The position numbers were made by a program, and so were the translations under genes. A stretch of 64,000 nucleotides of DNA from Shewanella corallii (GTDB lineage: Bacteria; Pseudomonadota; Gammaproteobacteria; Enterobacterales; Shewanellaceae), in NCBI RefSeq assembly GCF_023349125.1, contig NZ_JAKIKT010000008.1, positions 1 to 64,000 of the forward strand, given 5' to 3'. Within the stretch, counting starts at the first letter, position 1, and each line of letters begins with the position of its first letter. Positions 26,524 to 35,084 of the stretch are shown here, piece by piece. Below the pieces are notes generated by a model. The model saw nothing but the letters and a program-made list of their open reading frames with translations. It was not told the DNA's origin and searched no databases.

Positions 26524-27873
26524 ATGACAGAATGGGTCATGCTTACTGACTTCGCCCTTGCCGGTGCCCTGTTGCTGGCTGGCAAAATCCTGCGGATATA
26601 CTGCCCGCCTCTGCAGCGCCTGTATCTTCCCGCTGCCGTCCTCGCCGGTATTATCGGTTTATTTCTGGGCCCATCTGGCCTGAACATACTGCCCTGGAGC
26701 CAGGGATTCGCCACCAACGCAAGTTTGCTCACTGCCGCGCTGTTTGCTGCTCTGGGACTGACAACCGATCTGCCCTCACCCCGCTTATTGGCACAAAGAG
26801 CAGGGTCACTCTGGGCCTTTAATCAGGTCGCTACTGTGTCTCAATGGCTTTTTGCCGCTCTCATGGGGCTGATAATGGCCACCTTTATCTGGCCTGAGCT
26901 GAACCCGGGGTTTGGTCTGGTGCTGTCGGCCGGTTTTATGGGTGGCCACGGCACCTCAGTAGTTGTCGGTAACATCTTTGGCCAACTGGGCTGGGCCGAT
27001 GCCATGACACTGGGTCTGACCTTTGCCACCGCAGGCGTATTTATCTCTATCAGCCTGGGCATGGTGATTCTTCAGGCTGCGGTAAAATTCGGGCTGGTGA
27101 AGGACTTTACCTGCTTCGACAAAATGGACAGCTACCAACAAAAGGGATTGATAGCCCCCTCTGAACAGCAGCCGGTGATGCGGGAAACTCTGTCCGCCCT
27201 GTCGGTGGACTCCTTTGCCATTCATCTGGCTATCGTCGCGGGCGTCACAGCATTCGCCTATCACAGTGCCAACTATCTCTCATCTTTTATGGGGCAAATG
27301 CAAATCCCCAACTTTGTCACCGCATTTATTGGCGGTATGTTGGTCAGGGCGATAGCCAAACGAACCGGGGGCAAGCGTTACCTGTGTGACAAGGTTTTCA
27401 GCCACGCAGGCGCCACCACCACAGACTTTCTGATTGTATTTGGCATATCGGCCATCAAGATTACCGTACTGACCCAGTACCTGTTGCCTATGATTTTGCT
27501 GCTTACAGGAGGCATTCTCTTTACCCTGTTTCTGGTGCTTTGGGTCGCGCCTCGAATGCTGGGAGAAGACTGGTTTGAAAAGGGCATATTCTCCTGGGGC
27601 TGGCTGACCGGTACTGTCGCCATGGGTATTGCCCTGCTGCGGGTTATCGACCCCAAGATGAAAGGTACAGTGCTGGATGATTACGCCATCGCCTATGTGC
27701 CCGGCAGTATCACAGATGTCTTTATTATCTCCATGATGCCTATAGCCATGGTGAAAGGCTATCAGGCGGAAGCCTTCCTGGTGGGCTTTGGCTATCTGGC
27801 GTTGGTTCTGGCGCTCTGGTACTGGTTACTGCGCCGTAAAAACCAACCTGGAATTAAGCTTCAACAAGCTTAA
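26524..27873 (+). CDS. sodium/glutamate symporter, GltS family
   Basis: An inner-membrane sodium-coupled carrier of 449 residues with about 11-12 helices. GltS-family features include the twin GGHGT / GG motif regions: LSAGFMGGHGTSVVVGNIF, and later DYAIAYVPGSITDVFIIS. E. coli GltS has about 400 residues, and this protein has an extended central loop (about 195-225). Glutamate is the likely substrate, but family members can differ. The start is preceded by AAGGA. Confidence 0.82.
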   Translation: MTEWVMLTDFALAGALLLAGKILRIYCPPLQRLYLPAAVLAGIIGLFLGPSGLNILPWSQGFATNASLLTAALFAALGLTTDLPSPRLLAQRAGSLWAFNQVATVSQWLFAALMGLIMATFIWPELNPGFGLVLSAGFMGGHGTSVVVGNIFGQLGWADAMTLGLTFATAGVFISISLGMVILQAAVKFGLVKDFTCFDKMDSYQQKGLIAPSEQQPVMRETLSALSVDSFAIHLAIVAGVTAFAYHSANYLSSFMGQMQIPNFVTAFIGGMLVRAIAKRTGGKRYLCDKVFSHAGATTTDFLIVFGISAIKITVLTQYLLPMILLLTGGILFTLFLVLWVAPRMLGEDWFEKGIFSWGWLTGTVAMGIALLRVIDPKMKGTVLDDYAIAYVPGSITDVFIISMMPIAMVKGYQAEAFLVGFGYLALVLALWYWLLRRKNQPGIKLQQA

Positions 27874-28001
27874 ACCCCTTCAGTGGCAGCATTATGGGGG
27901 CTGCCACTGGTCAACCTCGTTAATGACAGTGCAAAGTGATGCACTGGAGTCATGCCGGAATTTGCCACATAATGGTCGTTTTCAATAACGGCAGCAAGCA
28001 T

Positions 28002-28634
28002 ATGACATCCAAACCTTTATTGGTCAGTTACAGCCTGATTTTTGTGTTGGTTTTTATCTGGTCGGCTATCAATCCTTTTGACAGATTTACCTGGTTTCTG
28101 GAAGTGCTGCCCGCCATTATCGGCTTTGTGCTGCTGGCAGGCACAATGAAACGCTTCCCCTTTACTCCCCTGCTATACACCTTGATTTTGATCCACTGCG
28201 TCATCCTTATGGTAGGCGGTCATTACACCTATGCTGAAGTGCCACTGTTTGATTGGATAAGAGACGCCACCGGGGGCGACAGAAACAACTACGACAAACT
28301 GGGGCACTTTGCCCAGGGCTTTATTCCCGTGATGATTGCCCGTGAAATAACCATCAGACGCCAGGTGTTTAACTCTGGTGCCTGGCGCAACTTCTTTATT
28401 GTCTGCTTCTGTCTCGCCTTCAGTGCTTTCTACGAACTAATCGAGTGGTGGGTTGCTATCGGCACGGGTGAAGGCGCCGAAGCCTTCCTCGGCACACAGG
28501 GTTACGAGTGGGATACTCAAAGCGACATGGGCTATGCCCTGCTGGGTGCTATCGTCGCCCTGCTCACCTTAAGCAAGATCCACGACAGACAGTTGGCAAG
28601 ATTATCCAGTCATAGCCAGTTAAAGGCAGGCTAA
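28002..28634 (+). CDS. yjdF: inner-membrane protein YjdF (DUF2238)
   Basis: A 210-residue membrane protein with about six helices and the family blocks VGGHYTYAEVPLF, NYDKLGHFAQGFIPVMIAREI and FYELIEWWVA...WDTQSDMGYALLGAI. I chose the ATG at 28002, which gives the usual length (about 209); upstream in-frame ATGs at 27936 and 27972 add unconserved residues. Function is unknown. A decayed second copy of its 3' end lies just downstream. Confidence 0.87.
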   Translation: MTSKPLLVSYSLIFVLVFIWSAINPFDRFTWFLEVLPAIIGFVLLAGTMKRFPFTPLLYTLILIHCVILMVGGHYTYAEVPLFDWIRDATGGDRNNYDKLGHFAQGFIPVMIAREITIRRQVFNSGAWRNFFIVCFCLAFSAFYELIEWWVAIGTGEGAEAFLGTQGYEWDTQSDMGYALLGAIVALLTLSKIHDRQLARLSSHSQLKAG

Positions 28635-28659
28635 TAGTAAGGGATTGAGTGGGCTCACA

Positions 28660-28770
28660 TACAAGCAGAGTGATATGGGATACGCCTTAATGGGCGCAAT
28701 TGTAGCGCTGTCGACCCTGAGTAAACTGCATGACCGTCAGCTCAAGACATTGGCATCAGCACAGAGTTAG
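28660..28770 (+). pseudogene. 3' remnant of a second yjdF-like gene
   Basis: In one frame this short stretch translates as QSDMGYALMGAIVALSTL followed by SKLHDRQLKTLASAQS and a TAG. It aligns with the YjdF C-terminus (QSDMGYALLGAIVALLTL, then SKIHDRQLARL). No start or upstream portion is present. DNA identity is only moderate, so this is an old or horizontally derived paralogue tail rather than a recent duplication. It may also record recombination between two yjdF-like genes. Confidence 0.85.
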
Positions 28771-28776
28771 ATAAGC

Positions 28777-28807
28777 AAAAGCCCCGAGCTGGTCGGGGCT
28801 TTCTTAT
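28777..28807 (+). terminator. terminator after yjdF region
   Basis: AAAAGCCCCGA-GCTGG-TCGGGGCTTTCTTATT lies just after the yjdF remnant, suggesting the remnant brought or kept its own terminator. Confidence 0.8.
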
Positions 28808-28862
28808 TGGAATTTGTCGCTTATGGGGGCCTGTTTACTCTCGTATCCGGGGGACTACTCCG

Positions 28863-29234
28863 CTATTCCGGCTCGTGGCCCCAAACCGCATACTCATTGC
28901 CGTTTGGATCAGCGAAATGAAAACGCCGACCTCCGGGAAAACTGAATATCGCCTTGGTGATTTCACCGCCGGCAAGCTCAACTCCACTTTGGGTTTTCTC
29001 CAGATCTTCACTGAACAACACCACCAGAGGGCAGCCTTTGGTTACATTAAATGTCAGCGCATCCTGATAGAAACCGCCATTAATGCCCGCATTGATAAAA
29101 CAGCTGTAATGAGGACCATAATCTTCAAACTGCCAACCAAATGCCCGGGTAAAAAAGGATTTGGTGGCATCGAGATCCCTGACCGGCATCTCGATATAGT
29201 TAATGCTGTTGTGATGTTCCATTGCCTTACTCAT
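28863..29234 (-). CDS. VOC (glyoxalase-like) family protein
   Basis: A 123-residue single-fold vicinal-oxygen-chelate protein. It shows IEMPVRDLDATKSFFTRAFGW at the N-terminus and FHFADPNGNEYAVWG at the C-terminus, the beta-alpha-beta-beta-beta pattern of glyoxalase/dioxygenase relatives. The enzyme activity cannot be told from sequence. An internal ATG (29222) preceded by AAGG is an alternative start. Confidence 0.85.
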   Translation of the reverse strand: MSKAMEHHNSINYIEMPVRDLDATKSFFTRAFGWQFEDYGPHYSCFINAGINGGFYQDALTFNVTKGCPLVVLFSEDLEKTQSGVELAGGEITKAIFSFPGGRRFHFADPNGNEYAVWGHEPE

Positions 29235-29256
29235 GTGAAGGACTCAGAACCTCAGC

Positions 29257-29964
29257 TTAGCTCTGCATCAAGGCCGCGGCAAATCCAATTACCCCACCGA
29301 AGACACCACCCCAGACCACCAGCCAACCCAGATGCTCGCGTATCATCTGCTGCACCATAATCTTAACCATTTGCGGTGTCAGTTCATCCAGACGCTGGCG
29401 CACAATATCTTCAATGTTATTCTGCATCTCAGCCATTTTATCCGGCTGCTCCAGCTCCTGTTTCAAGAGTTCATAGAATTGCTCACTCTCTGACAGATCT
29501 TTCAGCGAAGCCTTCATCTTCTCGATAAATGGCTCTTTCAAAGGTTGCAATGCATCGGTGCCACCGAACATGGCCAGCATGCCTCCCAGTGAAGATTGCG
29601 CCACAGTATCAACCAGAGCATTAAACGAAGGTTCAAGATCCACCTTATCAATCACAGGCCCCAGATCCAGATGCGCCGGACTGCCGTCAGACTGGCTCAG
29701 AAAGCGGTCGATATTTTCCCGGGTAAAAAACTGCTCCATCATCAATCGGGCAATGGCGCTTTTAAACTCTTCAAAACGGGCAGGAATCACTCCGGAGCCA
29801 TAAAGGCCGGGCACTTTTTCAAACAGCATATGCACTGCCAGCCAGTTGGTTACAGCACCGGAAAGGGCGAACAGGCCCACGGTAAACAGAATATCGTTGG
29901 GCAGCAGATAACCTGCCACGACCAGAGCTGCCGCCAGCAGATTGGTTACCAAACTCTTGTTCAA
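29257..29964 (-). CDS. DUF445 family membrane protein
   Basis: A 235-residue protein of unknown role. Two membrane helices lie at the N-terminus (LAAALVVAGYLLPN, FTVGLFALSGAVTNWLAVHMLFEKVPGLYGSGVIP) and one at the C-terminus (LVVWGGVFGGVIGFAAAL), with a long helical middle. The TNWLAVHMLF...GSGVIP segment is the DUF445 signature. I place the start at TTG (29964) because GAGGAAG lies 6 bases upstream; no good ATG exists. Confidence 0.82.
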   Translation of the reverse strand: MNKSLVTNLLAAALVVAGYLLPNDILFTVGLFALSGAVTNWLAVHMLFEKVPGLYGSGVIPARFEEFKSAIARLMMEQFFTRENIDRFLSQSDGSPAHLDLGPVIDKVDLEPSFNALVDTVAQSSLGGMLAMFGGTDALQPLKEPFIEKMKASLKDLSESEQFYELLKQELEQPDKMAEMQNNIEDIVRQRLDELTPQMVKIMVQQMIREHLGWLVVWGGVFGGVIGFAAALMQS

Positions 29965-30061
29965 GGAAACTTCCTCATGCAAATCAGTAAAATGAAGCTG
30001 GTCGCTATTGTAAACGAAACCGGCTGCACTCTGCAGCCGGTAAGATTCCAATTTTCAGGTG

Positions 30062-31069
30062 TTATACCCAGGTACGGGGATGTTTACGAAGCTCCCGGTA
30101 ATCGAACGACAGCACATGAATTCGCTCTATTGGGACGCCGCCAAGAAATGCCCGCTCCTGTCCCTTCAACACCATTTTGGGTTCGCCACACAAAAATACC
30201 CTGTGGCTGCGGTCATAATTATGACGACCGGCGGCCAACTCCAGCGGGTCCGCCAGGCGTACACGTTTGCCATCGACCTCATGCTTTTCTGACTCTGCAC
30301 TGATGCAGGCCTGGTAGAAGAAATTCCTGTGTAACAACATCTTTTTCAACATCTCTTTATGCTGATAAAGATCTGCCAGATTGCGGGCGCTGTGATAAAG
30401 GTGGATCTCTCCTCTGTGTCCACGGCTCAATGCCTCCTCGGCAATACCGGCCACAGCGCCAAGCCCGGTGCCACTTCCTATCAGCACCAGGGTGTCATCA
30501 GGCAGTCCTGGAAAATAGTGACAAAAACCCCAGGGCCCCTGCATCTGCAACAGGTCCTGTGACCTGGCAGACTGATACAGCCATTGGCTGAAATCCCCGT
30601 TAACCTTGCGTCTGACATGCAGCTCTACGGCACCGGGAGCGGACACGCGCGCTATCGCATAAGTGCGGCTTACACCATCGGGACGGCGAAGGTTAACGCA
30701 CTGCCCGGCCTGATATTTCTGATCTTCGGGGACACCGACAGTGACTGAAACAATATTATCTGTCAGTACTTGTTTCTCTATGATTGGGGTGTCCAGATAC
30801 AGGTCGTTAGGCTCGGGGGTGGTCAGTACCATTTTCGGTGACGGAATACACTGACAGGCGAACACCAATCCGGCTTTCTTCTGCTCAGGTTCCAGTCCCC
30901 GCTGGGAGATCATGGTTAAATCCCCTTCGATAAACTGCAACAGACAGGAACGACAACGGCCCTTTTTACAGGAGTAGTTGGCTGGATATTCATACCTGAG
31001 CAAGGTATCCAGTACGGTTTCGCCCGGTTGGGCATGAAAAGAGTGGCTATCCAAATAAAAAAGTGTCAT
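30062..31069 (-). CDS. ferredoxin domain-FAD/NAD(P) oxidoreductase fusion
   Basis: A 335-residue electron-transfer reductase. The N-terminal plant-type 2Fe-2S domain has SCKKGRCRSC with a fourth cysteine in VFACQCIP (residues about 30-75). The FAD domain (about 95-195) has SRTYAIARV. The NAD-binding domain has LIGSGTGLGAVAGIAEEAL and ends VFLCGEPKMVLKGQ. Domain order is that of phenol hydroxylase and CDP-6-deoxyhexose reductases. No oxygenase partner is nearby, so its acceptor is unknown. The ATG at 31069 has GGGG before it. Confidence 0.85.
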   Translation of the reverse strand: MTLFYLDSHSFHAQPGETVLDTLLRYEYPANYSCKKGRCRSCLLQFIEGDLTMISQRGLEPEQKKAGLVFACQCIPSPKMVLTTPEPNDLYLDTPIIEKQVLTDNIVSVTVGVPEDQKYQAGQCVNLRRPDGVSRTYAIARVSAPGAVELHVRRKVNGDFSQWLYQSARSQDLLQMQGPWGFCHYFPGLPDDTLVLIGSGTGLGAVAGIAEEALSRGHRGEIHLYHSARNLADLYQHKEMLKKMLLHRNFFYQACISAESEKHEVDGKRVRLADPLELAAGRHNYDRSHRVFLCGEPKMVLKGQERAFLGGVPIERIHVLSFDYRELRKHPRTWV

Positions 31070-31348
31070 TTCCCCACCAATGCCAGTCAAAACCAATGCG
31101 AACACAAGGAAGTCACCCGGACCAGAGGTCCAAATCAGCGGCTGTTACTTTTTTATTATGGTTGCTGAGTGAATATCAGCACTATTATTTGCAAACGACT
31201 CTCAGTTAATGATCCTGTTCGGCAAGATAGGATTATGAAAGCGGTTTCTTTCAATTAAGCCTATGTCTTTGATATCGAGTGTCAAGCCCCACAATTGGCA
31301 AGAAATCGCTAAAACATCAGGGAAATTAAACTAATATTCTGAATTAAT

Positions 31349-32056
31349 TTAATTTTTATTATTTTTGTTAGACCAGTATTGATTGTCTCTAAAATCGTAC
31401 AACCACTCCGGCTTGTACACCACCATCAGGGTAATCGCCATTCCATTGAGCAGAGCCTCAGGAAATGCCAATAAAGGGATCAAATTCAAATATCTGTCTA
31501 CAAGTTCCGCCCACAGGTAATCTGTCGTCAACCAAAGCCAAACAGCCCAGAACAACATATGGCCAATCAACACCAGTGCGGCATTGAAAAAGCCTGCACA
31601 GAAAATATAGACAAAGATGTTTCTGGGCAGCAGGTGGAAGCATCGGCTGTATACCAGAAAACTGATAAACAGGGGTAAAACCGCACCAAACAAAGCATAA
31701 GGAGCTATCCAGCCAACCTGCCCCTGTACCAACAGGGAAAACAGCGCCACAGGGAAGATCACGCCGATACTGGCGAGTCGCCAGCCGAACATCTGCATCA
31801 ATACCACGAGTCCGAGAAAATGAACATGCAGCTGGCTGTATATACTGGCATTGAGCATCCAGAGCAGATTGATCACCATCAGTGTCCACAGCAACCTGCG
31901 CTGCAGTGAACGGTTTTCCAGCAGCACCGCCATGTCTTTGCTGGGCCAAATCAGCCACCACCAAAGTACCAGCATCAACAACGCAGCAAGATCTGTCGTT
32001 GTCCATTGCCAGTCTATTTCAGATGCTCTTGTGGTCAGCTCAACCCAAATTGACAC
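31349..32056 (-). CDS. CbiM-like ECF-type membrane protein
   Basis: A 235-residue membrane protein with six to seven helices, resembling the CbiM/NikM substrate-binding component of ECF transporters: SIYSQLHVHFLGLVVLMQMFG and LLAFPEALLNGMAITLMVVY. The N-terminal His motif of true CbiM (MHI...) is absent, and no cbiN, cbiQ or cbiO lies nearby. The substrate and energy source are therefore unknown. It is divergent from a small lipoprotein gene. Confidence 0.7.
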   Translation of the reverse strand: MSIWVELTTRASEIDWQWTTTDLAALLMLVLWWWLIWPSKDMAVLLENRSLQRRLLWTLMVINLLWMLNASIYSQLHVHFLGLVVLMQMFGWRLASIGVIFPVALFSLLVQGQVGWIAPYALFGAVLPLFISFLVYSRCFHLLPRNIFVYIFCAGFFNAALVLIGHMLFWAVWLWLTTDYLWAELVDRYLNLIPLLAFPEALLNGMAITLMVVYKPEWLYDFRDNQYWSNKNNKN

Positions 32057-32115
32057 AGGTTCTGATGTCCGAATAAGGTTATGATATAAAAAAGCATAAT
32101 ATTGAGATCCCTAAG

Positions 32116-32541
32116 ATGTCGAATCGCCTTACCCTGCTCCTGTTGATGTCTGCACTCCTGTCTGGCTGCAGCTCTTCCCCCTCTCCCGAAAAGTATGCAG
32201 GGAAAATTCGTGATCAACTCACCACAGACATTAAAGATAACGGACTAAAACTCTTTACCTACAGAGCTTCGCTGGCAATGATGCCGACCTTGAGCAGAGC
32301 GCAACCCCAAAGCAAGCGGGAAGCGATCAAAATGGCCAGACAGATGCAGCAGGCCAGAGAGGACTTTGAAGAGCAGTTTGATCTGGGCCTGGCCAGAACG
32401 CTTGAAATGACGGGCTATTGCCGCGATGGCTATCTTGAGCTTTTCCGTATGGTTGAGGCCGACAGAGGAGAACTGAAAGGTGAGTGTAACGAAGGTGCCA
32501 GCGACTCAGATATGACCAGGTTCGGTGCCAGTACCAACTAA
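32116..32541 (+). CDS. hypothetical lipoprotein
   Basis: A 141-residue lipoprotein with lipobox LLSGC at about residue 18. The mature part is mostly helical (KMARQMQQAREDFEEQF) with two further cysteines (TGYCRDGYL, KGECNEG). I recognise no family. It is divergent from the CbiM-like gene and alone in its transcript. Confidence 0.75.
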   Translation: MSNRLTLLLLMSALLSGCSSSPSPEKYAGKIRDQLTTDIKDNGLKLFTYRASLAMMPTLSRAQPQSKREAIKMARQMQQAREDFEEQFDLGLARTLEMTGYCRDGYLELFRMVEADRGELKGECNEGASDSDMTRFGASTN

Positions 32542-32547
32542 AGTCAC

Positions 32548-33138
32548 TCAGGGGCTGGGAGTCGATTCATAGGGGTGAACCAGAGGAATCAGAACCTCAA
32601 AGTCCCGATTGATAAAACCGCACTCTCCACCAAGGTAGCTGTAATGCTCTCCAAAAGTGTCGAACTCTTTGACCAGCTCTCCCCGACACACCTTGGCAGC
32701 GTCCTGATAAAAACCACTGGCCCAACTGTAGTCGGTAAGCTGCTCAATCTGCATCAGCTGATTGTAAAATATCACCTTGCCCCGGGAGAGTCCGACTGCG
32801 ACGCCCTGGGTAAATGGTGCGCAGTCATTATCCTGGGAGAAAGGTGCCCAACGCCCCAAACCGGACGGATTAATAAAGTACCATCCGTTTTGGATTTCGC
32901 TGCCGAACACGTGGATACACTCCACCCCAAATTGACTCCAGGATATTTGGCTCAGGACCTCATCATCAACTTGCAGCAATCCATCAGCTGCCAGCACACC
33001 ACATTGCTGTGTTAACTCCAGCTCCCGGCTGCGCTTATGAACATAGGAGCAACCTACAGATTCAGGCGCAGCATTACCTGTGTTTATCTCAGTCCCTTGA
33101 GACAGACTGACGGTCAATACCAGCGCCGCTATCATCAT
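32548..33138 (-). CDS. secreted hypothetical, WG-repeat-like
   Basis: A 196-residue protein starting with a short signal peptide (MMIAALVLTVSLSQG). Seven cysteines and segments such as NGWYFINPSGLGRWAPFSQDN and FINRDFEVLIPLVHPY recall WG beta repeats. Its beginning overlaps the end of the upstream VOC gene by 50 bases in another frame, which is longer than usual. Function unknown. Confidence 0.65.
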   Translation of the reverse strand: MMIAALVLTVSLSQGTEINTGNAAPESVGCSYVHKRSRELELTQQCGVLAADGLLQVDDEVLSQISWSQFGVECIHVFGSEIQNGWYFINPSGLGRWAPFSQDNDCAPFTQGVAVGLSRGKVIFYNQLMQIEQLTDYSWASGFYQDAAKVCRGELVKEFDTFGEHYSYLGGECGFINRDFEVLIPLVHPYESTPSP

Positions 33139-33523
33139 CTTCTCCTGCTCTGATATCTACCCGCCAGGGAGGGTTAAGCCTGTTCTCTCCAGCCCGGTAG
33201 AGCTTGATTTTGTTGCCTGAGGGATCATGCAAAATCGCCTCGGTCCACAGATACCTTTGCTCAGTTGGCAACTGGTCAAACACTATCCCCTTGTGGATCA
33301 GTGACTCAACCTTGCGTTCAAGTTCAGGCACTTCGAAGTAAATAACGGCACCGTTACTGAATTCTCCCTGCTCCAGCGACAAAGAAAAGCTGCTGCCGCC
33401 ATTGGGGCAGACAAATCTGGCATAGTGGGGAGTGTCGACTATCTGGGTAAAGCCAAGTGCCAGATAGAAGGTGGTTGCCCTGTCCATATCCCTGACAGGC
33501 AAAGTGACTTGATTCAGCTCCAT
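33089..33523 (-). CDS. VOC (glyoxalase-like) family protein
   Basis: A 144-residue VOC-fold protein: LNQVTLPVRDMDRATTFYLAL at the N-terminus and AILHDPSGNKIKLYRAGENR at the C-terminus, followed by a tail (about 125-144) with no counterpart in the fold. The tail is the part overlapping the next gene. Activity unknown. Confidence 0.83.
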   Translation of the reverse strand: MELNQVTLPVRDMDRATTFYLALGFTQIVDTPHYARFVCPNGGSSFSLSLEQGEFSNGAVIYFEVPELERKVESLIHKGIVFDQLPTEQRYLWTEAILHDPSGNKIKLYRAGENRLNPPWRVDIRAGEDDDSGAGIDRQSVSRD

Positions 33524-33535
33524 GAATATCCTTTT

Positions 33536-33952
33536 TCATCGCTTTTGTTGAGCGGCTTTTTCAGCCTGTTTGACAATTGAGCCGCCAATAAACCTGATAA
33601 AAATATAACTTCCCAAACCGTATATCAGTACTCCCAGACCCAATGCAAGCAGGAGCATGGTCGCCGTTATTTCAAGCCCTTGTGCATAACCCATCAACAA
33701 CAGCCCCATCCAGCTCAGCAGTACCTGAGTCGTTATCACTCCCAATACTGCCAGCCACACCTCTGAAGGGGTAAACAGACGTCCACTCTTATTATAAAAA
33801 TTGCTATAGGCCCAGAATATGCTGCCCACCATAATTCCGGCACTGACACCTGAATTACCCTCAATTTCTGTCAAATACAGCAAGACCATCACCAAAGCTG
33901 ACAATCCCACGTAGATCAATGTAAACCTTCCCCAAAATCCCATCATCGTCAT
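33536..33952 (-). CDS. four-helix membrane protein, ABZJ_00895-like
   Basis: A 138-residue membrane protein with four predicted helices and a pattern (FTLIYVGLSALVMVL, GIMVGSIFWAYSNFYNKSGRLFTPSE) that resembles the small ABZJ_00895-type family of unknown function. It lies 12 bases after the VOC gene start, on the same strand, and 8 bases after a SUKH-like gene. Confidence 0.7.
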   Translation of the reverse strand: MTMMGFWGRFTLIYVGLSALVMVLLYLTEIEGNSGVSAGIMVGSIFWAYSNFYNKSGRLFTPSEVWLAVLGVITTQVLLSWMGLLLMGYAQGLEITATMLLLALGLGVLIYGLGSYIFIRFIGGSIVKQAEKAAQQKR

Positions 33953-33960
33953 ATTCAGAT

Positions 33961-34470
33961 TTATCCTTTATCCAACCAGGGGGACACCCTTTGAAAAAAA
34001 TACCCTGCAAATGAATCGGCGCAATGACCCACAATCGCCCTGCGGTGAATGTCGAACCAAACCAACCGACATTCACCATCTACAAGCATGCTGAGATCAA
34101 TGCAGGGCAATTGATGGGCATCATGATCATACTCAATACACAACAGATGATGGGGTAAATCACTCTCTTCACGCAAAACATGGGTTGGCCACATAAACCC
34201 ATACTCAGGATCCAGATAGTCTTCATCCAACCCGGCGTAATGACAATCAAGGTAATCCACACATCCAAGCTGGTTAAGGAAGCTGATATAGGAGTCCGGC
34301 AAATTCAGGTCAAATTGCGCGGCTACCTCATTGATTTTTTCCATAGGTTGCGGCCCGGAACATTGCCAATCCGGATCTGCCGCCACCAATTGCGCCATCA
34401 GTGCAGTAAAGTTCAATTCCCCGGTATCTCCTTTTCCAACCCACATCAAACAAAACACCCCGCTACCCAA
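33961..34470 (-). CDS. SMI1/KNR4 (SUKH)-like protein
   Basis: A 169-residue soluble protein. MEKINEVAAQFDLNLPDSYISFLNQLGCVDYL is split by family pattern into the SUKH opening helix and the PDSYISFL turn typical of SMI1/KNR4 domains. Many SUKH proteins are immunity proteins of polymorphic toxins. No toxin gene is visible nearby, so it could be an orphan immunity protein. The start is uncertain: MWVGKGDTG (about 34446) is also possible. Confidence 0.7.
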   Translation of the reverse strand: MGSGVFCLMWVGKGDTGELNFTALMAQLVAADPDWQCSGPQPMEKINEVAAQFDLNLPDSYISFLNQLGCVDYLDCHYAGLDEDYLDPEYGFMWPTHVLREESDLPHHLLCIEYDHDAHQLPCIDLSMLVDGECRLVWFDIHRRAIVGHCADSFAGYFFQRVSPWLDKG

Positions 34471-34569
34471 AAACCTTTACATGGTTCATCTCACTGCAAT
34501 GTCAGCAAATTGCAACCAATCGGGCTTTATGATAACTGTGCTTAACAAAATTAAAACAAGGAGAAAACC

Positions 34570-34728
34570 ATGAACAAGATTTTGCTGATTATTCTGGCTA
34601 TTTTGCTACCGCCTGTTGCGGTATTTGTGAAAAAAGGTGTGGGACAGGACCTGATCATTAATATCATCCTGTGTGTGCTGTTTTTTGTACCCGGGGTCAT
34701 CCACTCCCTGTGGGTCATCACCCGCTGA
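34570..34728 (+). CDS. yqaE: YqaE/Pmp3-family small membrane protein
   Basis: A 52-residue protein with two hydrophobic helices, reading MNKILLIILAILLPPVAVFV, then the short polar turn KKGVGQDLIINIILCVL and FFVPGVIHSLWVITR. The PP-A-VF turn and PGxIHxLW ending are the Pmp3/YqaE signature, a family tied to membrane potential and stress in yeast and bacteria. The start has an ideal AAGGAG 7 bases upstream. Confidence 0.88.
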   Translation: MNKILLIILAILLPPVAVFVKKGVGQDLIINIILCVLFFVPGVIHSLWVITR

Positions 34729-34768
34729 CGGCATGTAAGCCGGTGTGAATGGCACTGGACACCGTACT

Positions 34769-34800
34769 ACGGCCAGCAAGATTGTTGGCCGTTTTATGTT
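34769..34800 (+). terminator. terminator after yqaE
   Basis: The stem ACGGCCA/TGGCCGT is followed by TTTATGTTT. Confidence 0.65.
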
Positions 34801-34871
34801 TAAGCCTGTGAGTCGCCGTAATGTGAATAAGGAAAGTTAATGATGAGGAGCGACTAAAAGGAGGTGCTCAA

Positions 34872-35084
34872 TTGGATCTGATTAACACGATTGGCCGGAA
34901 GTTGATAATCACCTCTTACCCTGTTTTGCTGCTCATTAGCCTGTTTAAATCGGGGCAGCTAACCGGAAGCGTAATCTATAGCGCGGACATGTCATTGTCA
35001 TCCCTGACAATGCTGGATTTTTGCTGGCCATTGCTGACGGTGATACTGCTGGCAATCTTGCCTAAAGTCAGCAAGGTCCGATAA
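34872..35084 (+). CDS. small membrane protein, TTG start
   Basis: A 70-residue hydrophobic protein with two predicted helices (ITSYPVLLLISLF and MLDFCWPLLTVILLAILP). It begins at TTG with a very strong AAGGAGG 8 bases upstream, which is the main support. No family recognised. It ends one base before the convergent yqfB gene. Confidence 0.55.
   Translation: MDLINTIGRKLIITSYPVLLLISLFKSGQLTGSVIYSADMSLSSLTMLDFCWPLLTVILLAILPKVSKVR

Noticed and set aside
27881..27911. Hairpin after the GltS-like gene as terminator
   Set aside because: The stem (CAGTGGCAGC/GCTGCCACTG) is strong, but no T run follows, so termination cannot be claimed.
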